Positions 16,970-24,435 of a DNA stretch of 52,775 nucleotides are shown here, piece after piece. Numbering within the stretch: the first letter of the stretch is position 1; each line of letters opens with the position of its first letter. The position numbers and the translations under genes are program-made. Source of the stretch: Muribaculaceae bacterium. Its GTDB lineage: Bacteria; Bacteroidota; Bacteroidia; Bacteroidales; Muribaculaceae. The stretch covers positions 1-52,775 of the forward strand of contig JAFZUL010000169.1 in the NCBI GenBank assembly GCA_017618355.1. Direction: 5' to 3'. The notes under the pieces were generated by a model. The model was not told the origin of the DNA. It did no database searches and worked only from the letters and a program-made list of their open reading frames with translations.

Positions 16970-18388
16970 CTATTGCTTCTTGGTATATACTCCTTTGACG
17001 AAATCTAAGATTCGGGCTCGGGTAGTTCCAGAGATTTCACCTTGGGTGGCGTAGTTAAGGCTCTCGAGTTTAGAGGCACACTGTTGGAACATGTGGTTGT
17101 GCTCGGGCAAGAGCTCACACATCACATTCTTGACGTTTGCCTTGAGGGCGTTAAAGGTCTGTTCGGCGTCAACTTGGAAGTCCCACTCACCATTAAGGGC
17201 AAGCACTTGGCAGTTGATTTTTTCGAGATAAGGCTTGGGGTCGAAGCGAACAAAGGTCATATACCAAGGCGAAGTCATTAGCTCCACGCTTTGCTCTATC
17301 AGCTCGGGAGTATAGCGTTGTAGGGTGGAGGCGGCGAAACGCTTACGTAACGACTCTTGCAACGCGGTGGTATCGGCAATATTGACGATATCATCGAAAA
17401 TGCCCTCAATTTCTTCTACTTGCGCCTGGGTGTAGGGCATGCCCACCATGTCGAGCATCGAGAGGTTCTGCTTAACCATCACGTCGCGGCCTTTCACCGC
17501 AGGTCCTGCAAGCGAGATGACAAACGCCACTCGGGGGTCGTTGGCGGCATTGATAAACGCTATCTGTCCGCCTTCGCTATGAGCGCAATAGCCAATGCGT
17601 GAGTGGTTGATGCCCTCATAGTTCATAAGGAAGTCGAATGCTGACTGCGCATCCTTGGCGAAGTCGAAGGTTGTCTCGTTGCCTTTCAAGGGACTCGACT
17701 CTCCCGCTCCGCGGTCGTCATAGCAGAGAACCCCTACGCCACGGCTGAGCAGGTAGGATGCGATTGATTCGTAGGGCTTGGTTCCAAACATCTCTCCGTT
17801 GCGGTCTTGTGTGCCGCTGCCTGATACAAGAATTGCGACAGGACAATTTCCACAAGGATAATAAAGCGTTCCGGCGAGAGTCACATCGTCATGACCAAAC
17901 TTCACTTCACGAAAAGCAAAATCGCCTTTCCATTCTTGTTCAATAGTTTTTTTGTTACCTAGTGTGTCAATAAGTAATAGCGGCTTCGGCTTTTGTGGTC
18001 TAATGTGCATTACCACTTCGCCTGAGTCATAGTCTGTGCACAAGAGCTTCAAAGGTTGTTCTTTGCCGTTTTGCAAGAAAGTACCCTCAATGCAGTCCGA
18101 GTCTATGACCGTGCCGGTGAAGCACGCGTTCATCGACGGAATCTTAATCTCTATCTGATAGTAACCTGGCAGCCGCGATGCCTCACAGGGGATGTTTGTG
18201 CCTTTACCGTTGATGGCACTGATATAGGCATCAATTGATCCATCGCGTGCCTCATTGATGTTAAACTTTAGAGTTTGCTGTTCTTTCCCCACTTGCACCG
18301 TGCCTTCCCATCTTGCCGAGAGCCACATAGCATCAGCCGCAAAACCGAAGCACAAGAGCATAATAACGAGTGATATAGTCTTTTTCAT
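16970..18388 (-). CDS. secreted alpha/beta hydrolase
   Basis: A 472-residue protein with a signal peptide (about 1-20). The N-terminal 130 residues form a beta-rich domain; the alpha/beta hydrolase fold follows with the oxyanion strand VAILVSGSGTQDRNGE, the loop DDRGAGESS, the nucleophile elbow CAHSEGGQ (Ser near residue 270), an Asp in LNGEWDFQVDAEQ and a His in LPEHNHMFQ. The catalytic triad is therefore complete. An esterase or serine peptidase acting in the periplasm is likely. The promoter is at 18415-18445. Confidence 0.9.
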   Translation of the reverse strand: MKKTISLVIMLLCFGFAADAMWLSARWEGTVQVGKEQQTLKFNINEARDGSIDAYISAINGKGTNIPCEASRLPGYYQIEIKIPSMNACFTGTVIDSDCIEGTFLQNGKEQPLKLLCTDYDSGEVVMHIRPQKPKPLLLIDTLGNKKTIEQEWKGDFAFREVKFGHDDVTLAGTLYYPCGNCPVAILVSGSGTQDRNGEMFGTKPYESIASYLLSRGVGVLCYDDRGAGESSPLKGNETTFDFAKDAQSAFDFLMNYEGINHSRIGYCAHSEGGQIAFINAANDPRVAFVISLAGPAVKGRDVMVKQNLSMLDMVGMPYTQAQVEEIEGIFDDIVNIADTTALQESLRKRFAASTLQRYTPELIEQSVELMTSPWYMTFVRFDPKPYLEKINCQVLALNGEWDFQVDAEQTFNALKANVKNVMCELLPEHNHMFQQCASKLESLNYATQGEISGTTRARILDFVKGVYTKKQ

Positions 18389-18414
18389 TTTATATAGGTT
18401 TTAGTTATTACTGC

Positions 18415-18445
18415 AAAGTTATCAATTTATTTCTTTTCATCAAAA
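18415..18445 (-). promoter_or_regulatory. promoter of the alpha/beta hydrolase gene
   Basis: On the minus strand TTTG (18445-18442), a 19-nt spacer and TAACTTTG (18422-18415) match the Bacteroidota consensus. Confidence 0.75.
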
Positions 18446-18460
18446 ATAATGAAAACAAAC

Positions 18461-18499
18461 TAGCACGAAGTGCGGCGATCTAGCGAAGCGGCAAACTAG
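18461..18499. repeat. degenerate direct repeat after the P1 peptidase gene
   Basis: CTAGCACGAAGTGCGGCGAT is followed by CTAGCGAAGCGGCAAA and then CTAGTGACC: three CTAG-led units with shrinking length. The last unit reaches the P1 peptidase stop codon. Confidence 0.5.
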
Positions 18500-19644
18500 T
18501 GACCATGCGAGTGGCTAAGCATCTCGAGGACTTGCTGCACGGGAAGGGCATCTACATGGTAGCCATCGCGACCAGTCATGCTCTCGGCCATGAAAAGGGA
18601 GTTCCACAGCGCCTCGGCGGTCGCTTCGATTGTGGCGGCGAAGATGGGCGACATCTGGCTGTTGGCAAGCACGGTGGTGGTTAGGGTCTTGGCCTTGTCG
18701 TTGATAAGGTTCTCGGGGGTTACCGAGAGGGCTATCACATAGTCGCCACTGCCGTTGCTGGCAATGCCTCCGGTCTTTGCCATGCCCATCATGGCTCGTT
18801 TTGACACTCGCTCTAGATTGCGGCTGTCGAGTGGCGCGTCGGTAATCACCACCATCATGCACGAGCCGTCCACGTTTTCGGTCTTGCGTACATGGTCGAT
18901 GAAGTCATGCTTTTGCAGCTTCTGCCCCACCTGCACACCGTCAATCTCAAGAATGCCGCCATAATTGGTCTGCACCAGCACGCCGATGGTGTATCCTCCC
19001 AGCGACTCGGGCAGCACACGTGAAGAAGTGCCTATTCCCCCTTTGAATCCAAAGCAGATGGTGCCAGTGCCAGCACCCACATTGCCTTGCTCCACTGGTC
19101 CGCCGTGAGCATTATTGATGGCATCTATCACCATTTCGGGGGTGATATACATCTGCCGTATCTTGTTGAGGCGGCCGTCGTTAGTCTCGCCCACAACGGC
19201 GTTCACCGAGTTCTCGCGCTCGCAGCCAGGCTGCATCAGCGTGTAGCGGATGGCGCCTTCCATGCCAGCCGCCACGCTCAGCGTGTTGGTGAGGATGACA
19301 GGAGTCTCGATGTTGCCCAACTCGCGTACTTGTGTCACACCAGCGAGTTTGCCAAAACCGTTCCCCACATAAATCGCTGCCGGCACCTTGTTGCGGAAGA
19401 TGTTGCCCTGGTGCGGCACGATGGCTGTCACGCCAGTGCGTATGCTGTCGCCCTCTATGCAGGTAACGTGTCCCACCGTCACGCCAGGCACATCGGTTAT
19501 GGCATTAAACTTACCTGTCTCAAAGATGCCCGTAGGGAATCCCCACTCGCGCAGTGTCTTATGCTCCTGCGCAACAAGCGGCATAGTGACAAGTACGCAA
19601 CAAACTAATATCAACCAGCGGATTATATTCTCTTTATTCTTCAT
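18496..19644 (-). CDS. P1 family peptidase (DmpA-like, self-cleaving)
   Basis: A 382-residue protein with a signal peptide (about 8-26, ending PLVAQ). It matches the DmpA/L-aminopeptidase D-esterase family: ITDVPGVTVGHVTC, GVTAIVPHQGN, VNAVVGETNDGRLN, then NGSGDYVIALSV near residue 300. In this family the chain cleaves itself before the Ser of that Gly-Ser-Gly-Asp segment, and that Ser becomes the nucleophile. The enzyme would remove N-terminal residues, often D-amino or beta-amino acids, from small peptides in the periplasm. I chose the ATG at 19644 because the signal peptide starts there; an in-frame ATG upstream adds 17 unlikely residues. TAACTTTG lies at 19681-19674 on the minus strand. 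Confidence 0.92.
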   Translation of the reverse strand: MKNKENIIRWLILVCCVLVTMPLVAQEHKTLREWGFPTGIFETGKFNAITDVPGVTVGHVTCIEGDSIRTGVTAIVPHQGNIFRNKVPAAIYVGNGFGKLAGVTQVRELGNIETPVILTNTLSVAAGMEGAIRYTLMQPGCERENSVNAVVGETNDGRLNKIRQMYITPEMVIDAINNAHGGPVEQGNVGAGTGTICFGFKGGIGTSSRVLPESLGGYTIGVLVQTNYGGILEIDGVQVGQKLQKHDFIDHVRKTENVDGSCMMVVITDAPLDSRNLERVSKRAMMGMAKTGGIASNGSGDYVIALSVTPENLINDKAKTLTTTVLANSQMSPIFAATIEATAEALWNSLFMAESMTGRDGYHVDALPVQQVLEMLSHSHGH

Positions 19645-19769
19645 AATAGTTTTGTTGAAAAATTGCACAACTGCAAAGTTACAAAAAATTAGCATAAAAT
19701 ATTTTCGTGGCAGAATAAGAGAGGAATTATTCTCGATTATCGTTCCTCGAATTCTGATTCACTCCTCTT

Positions 19770-20648
19770 TCATCGACTCTTCATCATCGACTCTTCATCA
19801 TCGACGAGGATGATGGTTGCGGTGTCGGCGTTGTAGGTAAAGTAGCAGTTGAAGGCTTTGCTATATACCGAGAACGTCTTCATACCGTAGAGGTCATAGC
19901 CGTAGAGCAGGAATGTGGCGATGTCGGTGGGAGTGATGTAGGGATTGTCGTCGAGGTGGGAGTGGGTACACTTGCGGATGTTGCCGTCTTTGCCACTAAA
20001 ATCTATGGGAATGAATGACTTGTGATACTTGCGTCGTGTAAGGAGATTGCCAGTGGCGTCGAAATCAAAGCTATAGTCGTTGCCAAAGGGTATTAGTTTA
20101 GACTTGTCGGTACCTTGAAGCAGATATACCCTCGTCAGATTGGGGGAGATTTCTACCACGTCGGCGTTGAGGTTTCCTGCTTCCACCACATTATAGATGC
20201 CGTCGAGGTCGCTAACTTTCTCTAACAATGTCATTTGTCGCTCGGCGCGCGCCAACTCTTTCGGGGTGAGTCCGCGCACGAGATCAAACGGCTCGATTTC
20301 GCCGCTGTTGAGGTTGAGGCGGCATTCAAAGACGCATTTCATCTGGTCCACATCAATCATGATACCGCTCATAAGGGTGTCATTTAGCTGTCCCACCACC
20401 GATAGCGAGGCGGTCTTGCTGGAGCACATCTGCTTGTAGGCGTCGCTCATCACCCAGTTGAGCTTGTCGTGGAGATAGAGGGTGTTGCCCTCGTCGATGA
20501 CGCTGTCGTTCACAGCGTCAATTATATGCATTGCAGGTCGCTGCGCATGCAACAAGCAAGAAAAGACAACTGTGAAGACAATTGTCAGGAGAAATCGCAA
20601 AGTAGGGTTTAGGGAACTATTAGAATGGTATTTACTTTGGTGTATCAT
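19770..20648 (-). CDS. secreted protein of unknown function
   Basis: A 292-residue protein with a hydrophobic N-terminal segment (LRFLLTIVFTVVFSCLLHAQ) that serves as signal peptide. I recognise no domain; the mature part is mixed alpha/beta. The start codon is doubtful: the ATG at 20648 lies in the end of the 44-bp repeat at 20643-20686, and there is no other ATG before the signal. The C-terminus is set by two perfect copies of a 14-mer (19771-19798), which change the reading frame of the last residues. It follows cytidine deaminase on the same strand. Confidence 0.7.
   Translation of the reverse strand: MIHQSKYHSNSSLNPTLRFLLTIVFTVVFSCLLHAQRPAMHIIDAVNDSVIDEGNTLYLHDKLNWVMSDAYKQMCSSKTASLSVVGQLNDTLMSGIMIDVDQMKCVFECRLNLNSGEIEPFDLVRGLTPKELARAERQMTLLEKVSDLDGIYNVVEAGNLNADVVEISPNLTRVYLLQGTDKSKLIPFGNDYSFDFDATGNLLTRRKYHKSFIPIDFSGKDGNIRKCTHSHLDDNPYITPTDIATFLLYGYDLYGMKTFSVYSKAFNCYFTYNADTATIILVDDEESMMKSR
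19771..19812. repeat. 14-bp tandem repeat at the end of a gene
   Basis: CATCGACTCTTCAT occurs twice in direct succession (19771-19784, 19785-19798) followed by a third partial copy. It overlaps the last codons of the minus-strand gene above. Confidence 0.85.
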
Positions 20649-20686
20649 ACTCCCCCCAACCCCCTCAATCTTAGAGGGGGAGCTTG
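20643..20686 (-). repeat. 44-bp palindromic repeat, copy 1
   Basis: Read on the minus strand this 44-mer matches 48137-48180 (inside murF) at 43 of 44 positions. The core is a C-run/G-run palindrome: CTCCCCCTC, a short AT loop, GAGGGGG, TT, GGGGGGAG. It sits just after the cytidine deaminase stop and ends in ATGATA, which supplies the start codon of the next gene; the G-run lies just before that ATG. Confidence 0.9.
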
Positions 20687-20694
20687 TTATGTCT

Positions 20695-21162
20695 TTAGAA
20701 CTCGGTGAATGCCAGTGGAAGAAGGGCTTTAACGCTTTCTACTTTGTAGATTATCTCTTTTCCCACGAGAAGAACCTCGATGGGCTGATTGGCCTGGGTC
20801 TCAAACTCAAGCAGGGCCTGGCGGCACACACCGCATGGAGCGGTAGGTAACTCCACAAAGTCGCCATGAGAGAACGATGCAATAGCAATCTTTTTAATGG
20901 GTTCACCTGGATAGTATGCCCCTGCATGATAGCAGGCGCTGCGTTCTCCACAGATTCCGGCAAAAGCGGCGTTTTCCTGGTTTGCGCCCTTGATGGTCAC
21001 GCCGTTATTTAGCAACAGTGCTGATCCCACATGGAATTTGCTGTAGGGGGCATAGCTGGACTTTGTCGCCTCTTTAGCAAGATTAACTAAATTTTTATCC
21101 TCCTCACTTAGTTCCGTGTAAGAGTAAATTTGTATCTTTGTGACAAAATTTTTTTCGGTCAT
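20695..21162 (-). CDS. cdd: cytidine deaminase
   Basis: A 155-residue homotetrameric-type cytidine deaminase of pyrimidine salvage, turning cytidine and deoxycytidine into uridine and deoxyuridine. The zinc site is complete: Cys71 and the proton-shuttle Glu73 in GICGERSAC, and Cys110 and Cys113 in PCGVCRQ. The substrate strand NQENAAF is present. The start codon overlaps that of the divergent glucosaminidase gene, and its likely promoter (minus-strand TTTG at 21223-21220, TAAATTTG at 21197-21190, 22-nt spacer) lies inside that gene. Confidence 0.96.
   Translation of the reverse strand: MTEKNFVTKIQIYSYTELSEEDKNLVNLAKEATKSSYAPYSKFHVGSALLLNNGVTIKGANQENAAFAGICGERSACYHAGAYYPGEPIKKIAIASFSHGDFVELPTAPCGVCRQALLEFETQANQPIEVLLVGKEIIYKVESVKALLPLAFTEF
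21133..21140 (+). promoter_or_regulatory. -7 element of the glucosaminidase gene inside cdd
   Basis: TATCTTTG matches TAnnTTTG. The predicted start near 21147 supports translation from 21161 rather than from any upstream start. No good TTTG partner is visible. Confidence 0.55.
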
Positions 21163-22123
21163 GATGTTTCAGATTTATATTAGGAATCGCAAATTTATTG
21201 ATAATTTTTTAAATATCAACAAAAAAATAGGTTTTTGCCTCATTTTTTTCCTCTTTTTTTGCCAAAATGGGCATTCTGTGACTCGAGATGAGGTGTATCG
21301 CTACATCGACACCTACAAAAATGCCGCCCTTATAGAGCAGCGTGAGCATGGCATTCCTGCGAGCATCACTTTGGCTCAAGGACTCCTGGAAAGTGGTGCT
21401 GGCACCAGCAAACTTGCCCGCGAGGGCAACAACCACTTTGGTATCAAATGCCATCGCTCATGGCGTGGCGACAGCGTGTTCTCGGGCAAGACATGCTACC
21501 GCAAGTACCGCTCGGCTCACGACTCTTACACCGACCATTCCAAGTTCCTGAAAGCCAAGCGCTATGAGTCGTTGTTTTCCCTTGATATTACCGACTACCG
21601 TGGTTGGGCGCATGGCTTGAAGCGTTGCGGCTATGCCACTGACCCGCTCTACGCCGAGAAACTCATCAACATGATAGAGACCTATGGTCTTGACAAGTTT
21701 GTGGGCGAGACTCCCAGTCGAGAGGAAGAGAAACCCACTCGCCCCAAGCGCGACCGTCCTCTGCTACGCCATCCCACCAAGCGCCGCCACGACCTCAACT
21801 ACATCATGGCAGTACTTGGCGACACTTATCAGGACATTGCCGACGAGTATAATATGAAACTCGACAAGTTGCTTGACTACAATGACTTACCCAAGGGTAG
21901 CAAGCAACCTGAGGTGGGCGATATCATCTATGTAAACCGCAAGCACAGCGAGGCACAAGGCGTGCATGAGCAGTATCGAGTCACCGACGACGGCATGACA
22001 CTGTGGCAAGTATCACAGATGTTCGGCATCCGCTTGAAAGACCTCGCTAAAATCAACAATCTACCCCCCGATGCCGTGTTAAACAAGGGCGACTTGATAA
22101 AGCTAAAGAAAGGTGTAGAATAA
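21161..22123 (+). CDS. GH73 glucosaminidase with two LysM domains
   Basis: A 320-residue peptidoglycan hydrolase. A hydrophobic segment (about 24-38) serves as signal or anchor. The GH73 domain spans about 40-190 with ITLAQGLLESGAG (catalytic Glu77), NNHFGIKC and a YRKYRSAHDSYTDHSKFL motif. A basic linker follows, then two LysM domains (about 215-265 and 272-318) that bind the glycan. It would cut the GlcNAc-MurNAc bond during wall growth or separation. The start could also be the ATG at 21164. A hairpin terminator follows. Confidence 0.93.
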   Translation: MMFQIYIRNRKFIDNFLNINKKIGFCLIFFLFFCQNGHSVTRDEVYRYIDTYKNAALIEQREHGIPASITLAQGLLESGAGTSKLAREGNNHFGIKCHRSWRGDSVFSGKTCYRKYRSAHDSYTDHSKFLKAKRYESLFSLDITDYRGWAHGLKRCGYATDPLYAEKLINMIETYGLDKFVGETPSREEEKPTRPKRDRPLLRHPTKRRHDLNYIMAVLGDTYQDIADEYNMKLDKLLDYNDLPKGSKQPEVGDIIYVNRKHSEAQGVHEQYRVTDDGMTLWQVSQMFGIRLKDLAKINNLPPDAVLNKGDLIKLKKGVE

Positions 22124-22152
22124 AATTGCGATTATATTAGTTAGAATTACGG

Positions 22153-22198
22153 AAGCTCCATAATTCTGCGATTTTCTCACCGCAAAATTATGGAGCTT
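22153..22198 (+). terminator. hairpin after the glucosaminidase gene
   Basis: AAGCTCCATAATT (22153-22165) pairs perfectly with 22186-22198, and TGCG/CGCA extend the stem inwards, giving about 17 bp. There is no strong T run. Confidence 0.75.
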
Positions 22199-22223
22199 AT
22201 TCCGAAGTCTAAAAGAAAGGCTT

Positions 22224-22562
22224 TTAGATATCTTTCCACTCGAATATTTTATCCCTATCTTCGTTGCAAACTACATGGGCGGTGTGTTTTTCTTTTGAGC
22301 CGTCCGGAGTTATCACATAATAGATTACGTTGGAAGAGAAACGGACTTCGCCATTGTCTTTATAGTAGTCGTTGTTGTAACTGCCAACAAACTCAACCGT
22401 TTCACCATTGGTGAGCGTTGAAGTGATATGGTTTACAACTGCTTCTTTAAGATTCTCTTTCTCCACATTGCCATGACCAGGCAAGTGAACATGTACGCAT
22501 GATGCGAAACAAATAGCGAGTAATAGGACTGTGCAACCTGATAAAAAACGATTTTTTTTCAT
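22224..22562 (-). CDS. small lipoprotein, unknown
   Basis: A 112-residue lipoprotein (signal ending ICFASC, Cys at about 21). The mature part begins VHVHLPGHGNVE and contains beta strands such as SSNVIYYVITPDGSKEK. I recognise no family. It lies alone on the minus strand between two plus-strand genes. Confidence 0.75.
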   Translation of the reverse strand: MKKNRFLSGCTVLLLAICFASCVHVHLPGHGNVEKENLKEAVVNHITSTLTNGETVEFVGSYNNDYYKDNGEVRFSSNVIYYVITPDGSKEKHTAHVVCNEDRDKIFEWKDI

Positions 22563-22652
22563 TACTTGAATTTTACTTTGTTATACTTCTTGTTTTGCTA
22601 TTAGACGCAATAGATGAATAAAAAAGTTGCACTAGGACTTAACTTTTTTAAG

Positions 22653-22678
22653 AAAAAAAATACCCAAAATCGGGTATT
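22653..22678 (-). terminator. rho-independent terminator without an obvious gene
   Basis: On the minus strand AATACCC, a 6-nt loop and GGGTATT are followed by six more Ts. No minus-strand gene lies upstream for over 1 kb, so it either protects the lipoprotein gene from antisense transcripts or ends a small RNA starting somewhere in 22680-22870. Confidence 0.7.
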
Positions 22679-22814
22679 GACCACATCTCCAGCTTTTTGC
22701 GCCGAGTGCATATATTAGCTGAATGTAGGGTCAAATTGTTAGGTGAATAACCTTTCTTGAACTATCAAGATAGTTCATTGTTAAAATTATTACGATTGCG
22801 CAAAAAGGGTGGAA

Positions 22815-22849
22815 AAAACTGATAACTGATAACTGAAAATTAAAAACTA
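22815..22849. repeat. heptamer array
   Basis: Five 7-mers in a row: AAAACTG, ATAACTG, ATAACTG, AAAATTA, AAAACTA. Confidence 0.8.
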
Positions 22850-22881
22850 TTTCCTACCTTTGCACGTTTTTTTAGAGTGAG

Positions 22882-24342
22882 ATGGAGAAAAACTATCTGA
22901 GCGGAGTAGTGTGGATAGTGCTTGCCTCGATGGTGGCACTGTTGTGCATGTTCTGGTTGCCAGGCGTTTGCGTTGGCGACTGGAAGATGCGCAAGGTCGA
23001 TATGCTCTCTGACTTGAGAAGTGACTCTGCACTGTTGCAACTCGCAGCCAACGACTCGCTAGTTGCGCAGTTGGTGGCTGCCGACTCACATCTTGCTGAA
23101 ATGGTAGAGAACCAGAAGAGTGAGGCGCCAGTCATTGAGGGTTCGCATCTCACCCACGACAACGAGGGTAACGTAGTGACAGTAGAAGACTCCACAATCA
23201 ACGCTCGCGCCCAGAAGACCGTCACACGCGAGGGCGTGACCAGCATTATTGACATGAGCAACGGCGGCAGCGGCGGCATGGCGGCGTTTTATAATGCCCT
23301 TGACCAGGCAGGCAACAGGCCAGTGCGCATCGCTGTGATTGGTGACTCATTCATTGAGGGCGACATCCTTACCTCCATGCTACGCGAACTGCTGCAGCAG
23401 CGCTTTGGCGGCTGTGGTGTAGGCTATCTGCCTATGACCTCGATAACTGCTAACGTCCGCAACACGGTGAAGCAGACCTTCAATGGTTGGACTCAGCACA
23501 AAGCGGTTGACAAGAACGGATATTCCAACACCTACAACAACCTCAGTGGCAACTACTTCACAGCCAGTCAGGGGGCGTGGGTCAATATGGTGGGCAAGGG
23601 AGCCAATTATCCTCACTCGCTGTCGTGTACCAGTTCTTCGTTCTACTTCTTTGGCAACACAGGAGAGGGATATGTCACTGCCGTGATCAACGGCACCGAC
23701 ACTACCCATTTTTCTCTGAACACCGGCACTATGATAGGCCATGCCAAAGTCACGGGCGATATACGTTCAGTGCGCTGGAGTGTCACCAATCCTGAGAGCA
23801 TGGTGTTCCTGGGGGCGTCGATGGATGGCGAGATGGGCGTCGTGGTTGATAACTTCGCTATGCGCTCGGCACGTGGCAACCACCTAATCAAGATTTCGCC
23901 ACAAGTGATGACGGCGTTTAACCATGCTAGGCATTATGACCTGGTGATTCTCATGTATGGTCTCAACGTGGCCGAAGCCAACAGGAGCGTATATACCCCA
24001 TATAGCAATTCCCTCATTGCAGCCGTCAATAACATCAAGGCTAATATGCCCGGCACTAGCGTGCTCATTGTGGGATGCAGCGACCGCGAGGAACGTTTCT
24101 CGGGAGGCTGGCGCACCATGAAAGGCGTGATGGGGCTAATTCAAGCACAGAAACGTGCCGCTATCGAGAGCGGCGTGGCGTTCTGGGACATGTATGAGGC
24201 CATGGGCGGTGAGGGCAGCATTGTCGAGATGGTGAAACATGGCGAGGCCAACAGCGACTACACCCACATCAACTCCCGTGGCGGCAACCGCATAGCACGG
24301 TACCTCTACGACGCGTTGATGCTGGGATATGAAAATAGATAA
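22882..24342 (+). CDS. SGNH/GDSL hydrolase, membrane anchored
   Basis: A 486-residue protein with an N-terminal membrane anchor (about 8-30). Block I of the SGNH fold is VIGDSFIEGD with the nucleophile Ser156; block V is DYTHINSRGG with Asp459 and His462. The catalytic dyad/triad is complete, and the active part should face the periplasm. It lies 93 nt upstream of an MBOAT acyltransferase, the usual partner in O-acetylation of alginate, peptidoglycan or capsule, so it probably transfers or removes acyl groups on a surface glycan. The promoter element TACCTTTG is at 22855-22862. Confidence 0.9.
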   Translation: MEKNYLSGVVWIVLASMVALLCMFWLPGVCVGDWKMRKVDMLSDLRSDSALLQLAANDSLVAQLVAADSHLAEMVENQKSEAPVIEGSHLTHDNEGNVVTVEDSTINARAQKTVTREGVTSIIDMSNGGSGGMAAFYNALDQAGNRPVRIAVIGDSFIEGDILTSMLRELLQQRFGGCGVGYLPMTSITANVRNTVKQTFNGWTQHKAVDKNGYSNTYNNLSGNYFTASQGAWVNMVGKGANYPHSLSCTSSSFYFFGNTGEGYVTAVINGTDTTHFSLNTGTMIGHAKVTGDIRSVRWSVTNPESMVFLGASMDGEMGVVVDNFAMRSARGNHLIKISPQVMTAFNHARHYDLVILMYGLNVAEANRSVYTPYSNSLIAAVNNIKANMPGTSVLIVGCSDREERFSGGWRTMKGVMGLIQAQKRAAIESGVAFWDMYEAMGGEGSIVEMVKHGEANSDYTHINSRGGNRIARYLYDALMLGYENR

Positions 24343-24358
24343 TTGGGCGCTTAGCGCC

Positions 24359-24420
24359 GTGAATTGTGAATGGAGGAACGAGGAATGGCCACCTTCCACT
24401 TTCCACCTTTCACCTTCCAC
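24359..24420. repeat. heptamer array
   Basis: GTGAATT, GTGAATG, GAGGAAC, GAGGAAT (24359-24386), then CACCTTC, CACTTTC, CACCTTT, CACCTTC and a partial CAC (24390-24420). The unit sequence changes in steps but the period stays 7. A small palindrome GGCGCTTAGCGCC lies just before it. Confidence 0.85.
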
Positions 24421-24435
24421 TAAACTAACATAGAT

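Larger units (their letters stand above)
22563..22881. other. intergenic region with minus-strand terminator, palindrome and heptamer array
   Basis: No gene is visible. It holds, left to right: a minus-strand terminator (22653-22678), the 18-nt inverted repeat GAACTATCAAGATAGTTC (22759-22776), a heptamer array (22815-22849) and a TACCTTTG promoter element (22855-22862) for the SGNH hydrolase gene. Confidence 0.6.
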
